Below are positions 16,090 to 23,490 of a stretch of 64,000 nucleotides of DNA, piece by piece. Under the pieces are notes generated by a model. The model ran no database searches, had not been told where the DNA came from, and was given only the letters and a program-made list of their open reading frames with translations. The stretch comes from Embleya sp045207655 (lineage in GTDB: Bacteria > Actinomycetota > Actinomycetes > Streptomycetales > Streptomycetaceae). The stretch spans positions 2,728,001 to 2,792,000 of the forward strand of contig NZ_CP108785.1 of the NCBI RefSeq assembly GCF_045207655.1. The letters run 5' to 3'. A program made the translations under genes and the position numbers. Positions within the stretch are counted from its first letter, which is position 1. The number at the start of each line of letters is the position of its first letter.

Positions 16090-16471
16090 TCCGTGCCCGG
16101 GTCGTCGCGACCGTGGTGGGGCGCGACGAGTTCGTGGGGTGGGGCGCCGGGTTCGTGGGGTGGGGGCGGTGGGGCGGCCGACGTGGGGTCGGCGGCTCGG
16201 AGGTGACCGGCGTGGGGTCGGTGCCTTGGGGGGATCGATCGTATGAGCGATCCGTTCGCGTTGTTCGTCCGCACTCCGACACGTCCCGGCTCGAGTGGAG
16301 TGTCGAGGTGGGTGTGATCGTGTGGCCGGTGGTGCCGACCGTGTGCAGGGGTCGGTGCCGGGCGCGGGATCGCCGGCGGCCGAGGTAACCACCAGCCGAG
16401 GTGACCGGCAGTCGGCCGGCGGTGATCGCGATCGTGCGCGCCGCCGGGCGTCGGCCGGTCCCGGGAGCGCC
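16090..16471. other. G-rich gap between convergent genes
   Basis: 382 bases without a credible gene. The word GTTCGTGGGGTGGGG occurs at 16130-16144 and again at 16151-16165, followed by more GTGGGG runs to about 16217. The plus strand thus has several runs of four or more G within a short distance and could fold as a quadruplex. No clean terminator stem was found. Confidence 0.5.
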
Positions 16472-17230
16472 TCAGCCGGGTTGCCCGCCGGGATCGTCGT
16501 CGACCGGGAGGGGTGGGCCGAAGCGGACCGGGACGCCGGGTGAGTAGAGCACGCTGTCCGGCTTGCCGCCGACCTGCGGCAGGCCGGCGGCTGCGACCAG
16601 GTCGTCGTCGAGATGCAGCAACTCGGCGCGGCGGAGCGGCCATCGCGGGTGTGCGTTGGGCAGGTAGAGGGTGCGTCCGGCGACTCGGGTGTGCAGGCCC
16701 CAGCGGGCGGTGACGAAGTGTTCGAGCGGGCTGGGGTCGCTCACCGGTGCGCCGACCCGGACCTCGACCGTGCCGCCTCTCGGCGCGCCCTCCGAGCGAT
16801 GTCGCCGGGTCGTGTAGCGCACCCGGTCCCCGGTGTGGTCGATCCGCATCCGGGCCCACCGGTAGGGCAGGCGCAGCGTGGCCCGGGCGGTCAGGACCGG
16901 CACCAGGCGGGCGGCTTCCAACGAGCGGAACACGACGCCGCGCCGGCCGGCCGTGTCCACCGAGTACAGCCGCACGTTGGTCTCCGGGAAGGTGCCCAGC
17001 CACGGCACTGCCGGCAGCCGCAGGAAGCCGACGCCCACCATGCGAAACGGCACGAGGCCGACATAGGTCACGCCGTCCAGAACGTCCGGCCGGGTCCCCT
17101 CCGGAAGCAGCGGGGCGACCGCCTCGGGCGGCACGGCCCAGTGCACGAAGGTGAGTTCGCTCCAGCGCTGGGTGAGCAGCACGTGCGGGATGCCGCGCGG
17201 CGACAACGGCGTGACGGGTTCGGTCCTCAT
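16472..17230 (-). CDS. DUF2071 (YqjF-like) protein
   Basis: A 252-residue soluble protein. The order QRWSELTFVHW near the N-terminus, LLPEGTRPD, VPFRMVGVGFL and NVRLYSVD is the pattern of the DUF2071/YqjF family, which has an acetoacetate-decarboxylase-like fold but no agreed reaction. The ATG at 17230 is chosen by family start; an in-frame ATG lies 18 bases upstream. Confidence 0.85.
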   Translation of the reverse strand: MRTEPVTPLSPRGIPHVLLTQRWSELTFVHWAVPPEAVAPLLPEGTRPDVLDGVTYVGLVPFRMVGVGFLRLPAVPWLGTFPETNVRLYSVDTAGRRGVVFRSLEAARLVPVLTARATLRLPYRWARMRIDHTGDRVRYTTRRHRSEGAPRGGTVEVRVGAPVSDPSPLEHFVTARWGLHTRVAGRTLYLPNAHPRWPLRRAELLHLDDDLVAAAGLPQVGGKPDSVLYSPGVPVRFGPPLPVDDDPGGQPG

Positions 17231-17357
17231 CCGGTCATCGTGGCCCATCGGGTACGGCCCCGCGCACCATCGCGCGGTCGGCGGTCGGCGGTTCGGGTCT
17301 CGCCCCGGCAGGAAGGTCGCCGTAGGCTTCGGTTCGGTCGAGCCGGGAGACGACGCG

Positions 17358-17684
17358 ATGCGGCAGCAGTGGCCCGAGGGACCCGAGGCCGACCCGGTGG
17401 CGGCGCGGGAGCGGTACGACCGGGACATGCGGGCGTCGCGCGGTGCGTTGCGTGAGGTCTTCCGCGCCGACACGCGCGACGCGCACTTCGGCCTGGGCCT
17501 GGTACTCGTGGCCGGTGTGGTCGCGGCCTTCGTCGGGGGCCTCGTCGTCGGGGCCCTGGTGGTCGCCGCCTTCGCCACGCTGTTCGTGCTGACGCTGACG
17601 GCCGTGCTCGTCCGAGGCATCCGGGGATCGGAGGCGGGGCGCCGGGCCTATCGCTTCACCTTCGGCTGGTCGCAGTGGTTCTGA
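17358..17684 (+). CDS. Small membrane protein, unknown
   Basis: A 108-residue protein not recognised. It has a charged N-terminus (residues 1-42), then two or three hydrophobic helices (about 45-88, Val/Ala/Gly-rich), and a basic tail ending in FGWSQWF. Its 3' end overlaps the convergent regulator gene at 17648-17700 by 37 bases. Confidence 0.6.
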   Translation: MRQQWPEGPEADPVAARERYDRDMRASRGALREVFRADTRDAHFGLGLVLVAGVVAAFVGGLVVGALVVAAFATLFVLTLTAVLVRGIRGSEAGRRAYRFTFGWSQWF

Positions 17685-18700
17685 AGCGCGTCTTCGGTCG
17701 GTGTCTGGGCCGTGATCAGGGACTCGCCCGTGGGTGAGCGGTAGTACAGGACGGAGCGGCCGGAGCGGCGGCGGAGGATGAGGTGGGCGTCCAGGAGGAC
17801 TTTGAGGTGGCGGCCCACGGAGCCCAGGCCCTGACCGGTGAGCGCGACCAGTTGGGTGGTGCTCTTGGGGGTGTCCAGGCGGGTCAGGACACCGGCGCGG
17901 GCCGGGCCGAGCAGGCGGGCCAGCGGGTCGGGGACGGCGCTGTGGTGGGGATCGGCCAGTGTGCCCGAGCAGGGGTAGATCACCGCGTAGTGGCGGGCCT
18001 CCGCCCAGGCCACCCAGCCGCGCCCGGCGGTGACCGGCACGAACGACAGGCGGGCGCCGCCGAGTTCGCGGGGCGGGTAGTCGTACGCGTTGATGCGCAA
18101 CCGGCTCGCGCCCAGCCAGCGCATGCCCGGGCGCAGGTCTTCCAGGGCCGCGGCCCAGCCGCCTCGGCTCAGTTGGCCGGTACGCGCGACGATGTCGGCC
18201 TCGATGATCCGCCGTCGGCGTGGCCAGTCCGGCCGGACCACCCGAGCCCAGACCCAGTCCAGGATGTCCGCGGCGCGTTCGGCGAGGTCGGATCGGTGCA
18301 GGGCGGCGGGTAGCGGGCCGCCCATCGACACCTCCAGGTCCGCCCGGGCCGCGGCACCGGACGTGCCGCGGATCCCGGCCAGTTCCGCGGCGAAGGCCGA
18401 TCCCGCGACGAGGGCCGGTTGCGCGACGAAGGCCCGCTCCCCCGCCGACGGGGGCGGCGGCGTGAGGAAGTCCGCGTTCCAGGTGCCGCCGAAGCCGATC
18501 CGCAACAACGTTGCCGTGATCGGGTCCTCGGCCAGCCGGGCGCGATAGGCGGGCAGGTGCGCGTTCAGCCAGGCCCGCTCGCCCGGATGCGCGGCCGTCC
18601 CCCGTTCCAGGGTCTTCAGCGTCGCGGTCACCTCGGCCAGTGGCGACACCGTGAAGCGGCTGCCCGCGAGGGTGTCCGCGTCGACCTGCCACCACCCCAT
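17648..18700 (-). CDS. ArsR-type winged-helix regulator
   Basis: A 350-residue protein with a long N-terminal domain of the kind found in actinobacterial ArsR-like regulators (DUF5937-like). A C-terminal winged helix follows (about 258-330), seen in PKSTTQLVALTGQGLGSVGR and RHLKVLLDAHLI, with a basic wing RRSGRSVLYY. It is divergent from an MFS gene with a perfect inverted repeat in the 59-base gap, which suggests it represses the pump. Confidence 0.85.
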   Translation of the reverse strand: MGWWQVDADTLAGSRFTVSPLAEVTATLKTLERGTAAHPGERAWLNAHLPAYRARLAEDPITATLLRIGFGGTWNADFLTPPPPSAGERAFVAQPALVAGSAFAAELAGIRGTSGAAARADLEVSMGGPLPAALHRSDLAERAADILDWVWARVVRPDWPRRRRIIEADIVARTGQLSRGGWAAALEDLRPGMRWLGASRLRINAYDYPPRELGGARLSFVPVTAGRGWVAWAEARHYAVIYPCSGTLADPHHSAVPDPLARLLGPARAGVLTRLDTPKSTTQLVALTGQGLGSVGRHLKVLLDAHLILRRRSGRSVLYYRSPTGESLITAQTPTEDALQNHCDQPKVKR

Positions 18701-18701
18701 G

Positions 18702-18721
18702 GTTTCGCCTCCCGGCGAAAC
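18702..18721. promoter_or_regulatory. Operator-like inverted repeat between regulator and MFS pump
   Basis: GTTTCGCC (18702-18709) and GGCGAAAC (18714-18721) are perfect arms with a TCCC spacer. The repeat starts one base upstream of the regulator start and lies 39 bases before the pump start. Confidence 0.6.
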
Positions 18722-18759
18722 ACTAACGTCCGCGGCCCGCCGGGCCGGAGGCTCTCGCC

Positions 18760-19941
18760 ATGCGCACCTATCGCGAGTTGTTCGAAGCACCGGAGTACAC
18801 CCCGCTGTTCGCCGTCTCCTCCGCGCACGTCGCCGCCACCACGGTGAGCGCCCTGGCCCTGGGCACGCTGGTCTACGACCGGACCGGCTCGCCGTTGCTG
18901 GCCGCGCTGGGGATGTTCGGCGGCTCGCTCGCGCAGGTGATCGGGGCGACGACGCTGATGTCGGCGGCGGACCGGTTGCCGCCGCGGGCCGCGATGACGG
19001 TGATCGGGCTGATCTTCGCGTCGGGCACCGCCGCGCTGGCGATCCCCGCGCTGCCGCTGTGGGCGGTGTTCGTCATCGTGTTGGCCGAGGGTGCGGTGGC
19101 CGCGGTGGGCGGGGGCGTGCGCTACGGCCTGCTCAACGAGATCCTGCCCAGGGACGGGTTTCTGCTCGGGCGATCGGTGCTCAACATGAGCAACGGGACG
19201 CTCCAGATCGTCGGCTTCTCGCTCGGCGCGGTCCTGGTCGGCGCGCTGTCCGCGCGCGGCACGCTCGTGGTGGCCGCCGGGTTGTACCTGCTCGCCGCCC
19301 TGGTGGCCCGGTTCGGCCTGGTCCGGCGACCGCCGCGCGCGGCCGGACGGCCGTCGCCGGCCGAGACCTGGCGCAACAACACGCTGCTGTGGTCGGTCAA
19401 GCCGCGCCGGTACGTGTACCTCGCCCTGTGGGTGCCCAACGGCCTGATCGTCGGCTGCGAGTCGCTGTTCATCCCGCTCGCGCCCGACCACGCGGGCCTG
19501 CTGTTCGCGTTCGCGGCGCTGGGGATGCTCGCCGGGGACGTGCTGGGCGGGCGCTTCGTCCCGGGGCCGTGGCGGCGCCGGCTCGGGCCGCCGATGTTGC
19601 TGCTGCTGGCCACGCCGTACCTGCTGTTCGCGGCGCACCCGCCGCTGCCACTCGCGGCGGCCGTGGTCGCGCTCGCGTCGATCGGGTATTCGGCGAGCCT
19701 GCTGTTCCAGGAACGCCTGATGGCGATGACGCCGGACGAGTTGAGCGGGCAGGCGTTGGGACTGCACTCGTCGGGGATGGTCGCGATGCAGGGGATCGGC
19801 GCCTCGATCGCGGGCGGGATCGCCCAGGTGACGTCGCCGACCACGGCGATCACGGTGCTGGCCGGCGCGTCGATCACGGTCACGCTGACGTTGGCGGCGG
19901 GGCTGCGGGCGCACCCCTGGCCGGTGGTCCGGGAGGCGTGA
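18760..19941 (+). CDS. MFS transporter, probable drug efflux
   Basis: A 393-residue protein with about twelve hydrophobic helices and loop residues typical of the major facilitator superfamily, such as the GGGVRYGLLNEILPRD segment between helices 4 and 5. Actinobacterial pumps of this type sit beside ArsR-like regulators. It is likely an exporter controlled by the regulator at 17648-18700. The substrate is unknown. Confidence 0.85.
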   Translation: MRTYRELFEAPEYTPLFAVSSAHVAATTVSALALGTLVYDRTGSPLLAALGMFGGSLAQVIGATTLMSAADRLPPRAAMTVIGLIFASGTAALAIPALPLWAVFVIVLAEGAVAAVGGGVRYGLLNEILPRDGFLLGRSVLNMSNGTLQIVGFSLGAVLVGALSARGTLVVAAGLYLLAALVARFGLVRRPPRAAGRPSPAETWRNNTLLWSVKPRRYVYLALWVPNGLIVGCESLFIPLAPDHAGLLFAFAALGMLAGDVLGGRFVPGPWRRRLGPPMLLLLATPYLLFAAHPPLPLAAAVVALASIGYSASLLFQERLMAMTPDELSGQALGLHSSGMVAMQGIGASIAGGIAQVTSPTTAITVLAGASITVTLTLAAGLRAHPWPVVREA

Positions 19942-20046
19942 GGAGCGCGGGTGAGGGGGTCGACGGACCGGCGGCGGCGGCCGTCCGGCCGGGTTTCGCC
20001 ACCTCGCCATCCGGCCGATGTCGGTCCGGTTCGAGAGTATGTACGC

Positions 20047-22149
20047 ATGACCGACACCCCGGCGCCGGCCGCCGTTCTCGCCGACTTCGACGCGTACGCC
20101 CAGGCCGTCGAGGCCGTGACCGCCGCCGCGCGGGCCTACTACGGCGGCGCCGAGTCCACCCTCGACGACGACACGTACGACAGCCTGCTGCGCGGGATCG
20201 GCGTGTACGAGCACGAGCACCCCGACCGGGTGCTCGCCGAGTCGCCGGTGGGCAAGGTCGCGGCGGGCGCGCTGTCCGGCGGCGACGTGCCGCACACGGT
20301 GCCGATGCTCAGCCTGGACAACGTGTTCGATCCCGAGGGCCTGACCGCGTGGGCCGCCTCGCTGGAGCGACGGATCAAGCGGCCGGTCGCGGCGCTGACG
20401 GTGGAGCCGAAGATGGACGGCCTCGCGGTCGCGGTGCGCTACCGCGAGGGTCGACTGGAGCGGCTGGTCACGCGCGGCGACGGCGTCGCCGGGGAGGACG
20501 TCTCGCACGCGATCGGCACCGTCGTCGGCCTGCCGGATCGGCTGACCGAGCCGGTCTCGATCGAGGTGCGCGGCGAGGTCCTGCTCACCGCGGAGCAGTT
20601 CGAGGCGGCCAACGAGATCCGTCGGGAACACGGCGCGACGGTGTTCGCCAACCCGCGCGGCGGCGCGGCCGGCACGCTGCGGGCCAAGGACCGGCCGTAC
20701 GTGATCCCGATGACCTTCTTCGGCTACGTCGCGCTGCCGCTCGCCGACGACGAGAGCGCGTTCGCCGAGGAGTTGCGCACCGCCGACCACTCCGCGGTGA
20801 TGGCCCGGGTCGAGGCGCTCGGCGTGCTCACCACCGGGCGGACCTCGGCGCGGCTGCGGGTGTGCGCGAGCGTCGAGGAGGTGCAGGCCGCCGTCGACGA
20901 GATCGCCGGGTCGCGCGCCGACCTGCCGTTCGGCATCGACGGCGTGGTGATCAAGGCCGACAGCGCGCAGGACCAGGCCGACGCGGGCAACGGGTCGCGC
21001 GCGCCGCGCTGGGCGATCGCGTACAAGCTCGCCGCCGTCCACAAGATCACCCGGCTCGTCGGCGTGGACTGGGCGGTCGGCCGGACCGGGGTGATCGCGC
21101 CGCGCGCGATCCTGGACCCGATCGAGATCGACGGCAGCATCGTCGGCTTCGCCACGCTGCACAACCCGGCCGACATCGAACGGCGCGGGCTGATGATCGG
21201 CGACCAGGTCAGCGTGTACAAGGCGGGCGACATCATCCCCCGGGTGGAGGCCCCGCTGGTGCACGTGCGCACCGGCGACGAGACGCCGATCGAGTTCCCC
21301 ACCGCCTGCCCGCAGTGCGGCGGCGAGTTGGACACCTCGCAGCAGCGCTGGCGGTGCGCGCAGGGCCGCGCGTGCGGTCTCCAGGCCGGGATCCTGTACG
21401 CGGTCGGCCGCGACCAGCTCGACATCGAGGGCATCGGCGGCCGGATCGTCGGGCAACTCGTCGCCTCCGGCGCGGTCGTCGACATGGCCGACCTGTTCAC
21501 CCTGACCCGCGAACAGTTCCTGGCGCTGGACCGGGTGGACAAGATCGCCGACAAGCTGTTGGCCGGCATCGAGGAGGCTCGGGTCAAGCCGCTCAGCCGG
21601 GTGTTGTGCGCGCTGGGCGTGCGGCAGACCGGTCGGTCGATGTCGCGGCGGATCGCCCGGCACTTCGGCACGATGGACGCGATCCGGGCGGCGGACGTGG
21701 AGGCGATGGCACAGGTCGAGGGGATCGGTCCCGGCAAGGCGGCGGTGATCGTCGCCGAACTGGCCGAACTCGCCGACGTGATCGACAAGTTGGTCGCCGC
21801 CGGGGTGAACATGACCGAGCCCGGTGGGCGACCGGTCGCGGCCGAGAGCGCGGCCGAGGCCGAGCAGGGCGGCGCGTCGGGCCCGATCGAGGCGGGCCCC
21901 CTCACCGGGAAGTCGGTCGTGGTGACGGGTTCGATGACCGGGGCACTGGCGGCACTGTCCCGCAACGAGATGAACGAACTGATCGAGCGCGCCGGCGGCA
22001 CCGCGTCCTCCGGCGTGTCCGCCAAGACCGCCCTGGTCGTCGCGGGGGACAAGGCGGGCTCCAAGCGGGCCAAGGCGGAGAAACTCGGCGTCGAGATCAT
22101 CACCCCGGAGCAATTCGCCGAGCTGGTGGGGACGTTGCTGCCGGCGTGA
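20047..22149 (+). CDS. ligA: NAD-dependent DNA ligase
   Basis: A 700-residue ligase. The adenylation lysine is K122 in EPKMDG. The OB-fold, a zinc finger with CPQCGG (about 421) and two later Cys, the helix-hairpin-helix set and a C-terminal BRCT domain (about 620-700, with TGSMTG) all appear in order. The N-terminal Ia domain carries the YYGG and DDDTYD motifs that bind NMN. The ATG at 20047 follows a weak site. Neighbours are an MFS pump and a terpene synthase rather than the mnmA/gatCAB genes that usually accompany the housekeeping ligA of this order, so it may be a second copy. The essential copy cannot be checked from this window. Confidence 0.95.
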   Translation: MTDTPAPAAVLADFDAYAQAVEAVTAAARAYYGGAESTLDDDTYDSLLRGIGVYEHEHPDRVLAESPVGKVAAGALSGGDVPHTVPMLSLDNVFDPEGLTAWAASLERRIKRPVAALTVEPKMDGLAVAVRYREGRLERLVTRGDGVAGEDVSHAIGTVVGLPDRLTEPVSIEVRGEVLLTAEQFEAANEIRREHGATVFANPRGGAAGTLRAKDRPYVIPMTFFGYVALPLADDESAFAEELRTADHSAVMARVEALGVLTTGRTSARLRVCASVEEVQAAVDEIAGSRADLPFGIDGVVIKADSAQDQADAGNGSRAPRWAIAYKLAAVHKITRLVGVDWAVGRTGVIAPRAILDPIEIDGSIVGFATLHNPADIERRGLMIGDQVSVYKAGDIIPRVEAPLVHVRTGDETPIEFPTACPQCGGELDTSQQRWRCAQGRACGLQAGILYAVGRDQLDIEGIGGRIVGQLVASGAVVDMADLFTLTREQFLALDRVDKIADKLLAGIEEARVKPLSRVLCALGVRQTGRSMSRRIARHFGTMDAIRAADVEAMAQVEGIGPGKAAVIVAELAELADVIDKLVAAGVNMTEPGGRPVAAESAAEAEQGGASGPIEAGPLTGKSVVVTGSMTGALAALSRNEMNELIERAGGTASSGVSAKTALVVAGDKAGSKRAKAEKLGVEIITPEQFAELVGTLLPA

Positions 22150-22357
22150 GCGCCGCGCCCCGCACCCGTCGGGCAGAGTCATTCGGACGATCCGTAGCAG
22201 ATCCACATTCGTCCTGTGGTGGAAACGGGCGATATCGCTGTGTGACGTCCCGGACGCCGGCATCGTCGCGTTCGGGAGCCGGTGGTGGCCGGGAAGGTCC
22301 GCAGTACGCGGAAACCCCTTGGCCGCACCACCCTTCGACGACGAATGGAGTCCCCCC

Positions 22358-23458
22358 ATGGTCGAGGCACATCCCCCGCGAATACCACTGCCGTTCGCCC
22401 TCGACCGCAATCCGCACGCGCCCGACGCGGAATGCGGGCTGCTCGCCTGGGCCCGGCGGCACCACCTGCTCGACGGCCCGGGCATCGAGAAGCGACTGAT
22501 CGGAGCACGACTCGCCGATCTCGCCGCCTATACCCATCCCGACGCGACCGCGGATCTGCTCTGCCTGTACGCGCAGTTCATCGCATGGCAGTTCCTCATC
22601 CACGACCGCTACGCCGAACCCGAGGAGCACAACGCGCCCACGGAGAGACACCTGATCGATCAGATCGAATCGGTGTACCGCACCGGACGGGCCGAACCCG
22701 GCGCCGGCGCGATGGCGCACGCCCTGGCGGACATCCTGGAACGGGTGTATCCGGCCATGAGCGCGAAGTGGCGCGAGCAATTCGTCGTCGAGGGCGTGGA
22801 AACGCTGCACCGGGTGGCGCGCCGGTCGGCGAACACGTCCCATCCGGCGGCCCGGGAACTCTCCTGCGGCGTGGACGCCTACATCCGGTATCGACGGGTC
22901 GCCGGCGGGCAGTTCCCGTGCCTGCTGCTCGACGAGTACCTCGCGGGCGGCGAACTCCCGGTGGCGATTCGGGACGGCGCCGCCTACGACGACGTCCGCA
23001 ACGCCCAGGCGGACGTGGTCTCTTGGACCGGCGACTACTACGCGTCCCGGGACGGCGCCGGCGCCGACCCGCCCGCCGACCTGGTCGGCGTGCTGGCGTA
23101 CGTCGAGCACGTCGGCCGCGAGCACGCGCAGGCGGCGGTGGCCGCGCGGATCCAGGATCGGGTGGCCGACTTCATGGCCGCACGGCGGGCCCTGCAAGGC
23201 GGGCGCGGCGCGGCGGCGGCCGACCCGGAGACCGAACTGGTGCTGGGGCGCTGCGTGTCCGCGATGCACCATCGCATGGCCGGCACGGAGGCCTGGGCCT
23301 GGGAGAACATCCGGTGCGTCGGCCGCCGCCAGGGCTCCGGGCGCGGCCGGGCCACCGGCGGCGGGCTGCACGTCCCGGGGTACGTCGCGAACCTCCTCGA
23401 CGCGCGCGGTCGCCCCCGGGGCTGGGACGGCGGCGCGGCGGGACACCGGTGGCCTTAG
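22358..23458 (+). CDS. Class I terpene synthase-like protein with altered metal-binding motifs
   Basis: A 366-residue protein with the helical layout and length of bacterial terpene cyclases. Where the aspartate-rich motif (DDxx(x)D/E) is expected, it reads H82-D83-R-Y-A-E87, so the first Asp is His. Where NDxxSxxxE is expected, it reads A218-D219-V-V-S222-W-T-G-D226, so Asn is Ala and Glu is Asp. The surrounding AWQFLI and DYY residues still fit the fold. It could be a non-canonical cyclase or one that has lost ionisation-initiated activity. It is preceded by GGAG and the start ATG at 22358. No prenyl-diphosphate synthase or P450 lies beside it. Confidence 0.8.
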   Translation: MVEAHPPRIPLPFALDRNPHAPDAECGLLAWARRHHLLDGPGIEKRLIGARLADLAAYTHPDATADLLCLYAQFIAWQFLIHDRYAEPEEHNAPTERHLIDQIESVYRTGRAEPGAGAMAHALADILERVYPAMSAKWREQFVVEGVETLHRVARRSANTSHPAARELSCGVDAYIRYRRVAGGQFPCLLLDEYLAGGELPVAIRDGAAYDDVRNAQADVVSWTGDYYASRDGAGADPPADLVGVLAYVEHVGREHAQAAVAARIQDRVADFMAARRALQGGRGAAAADPETELVLGRCVSAMHHRMAGTEAWAWENIRCVGRRQGSGRGRATGGGLHVPGYVANLLDARGRPRGWDGGAAGHRWP

Positions 23459-23490
23459 GGCGTGACGGGCGTCGGGTCATGGGCGTCGGG

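Noticed and set aside
18628..22499. Two open frames of more than 1,280 codons, one on each strand, across the MFS-ligA region
   Set aside because: They are shadows caused by extreme GC content. Their translations are Arg/Gly/Pro/Ala- or Asp/His-rich without domains, while MFS and LigA in the other frames are unmistakable.
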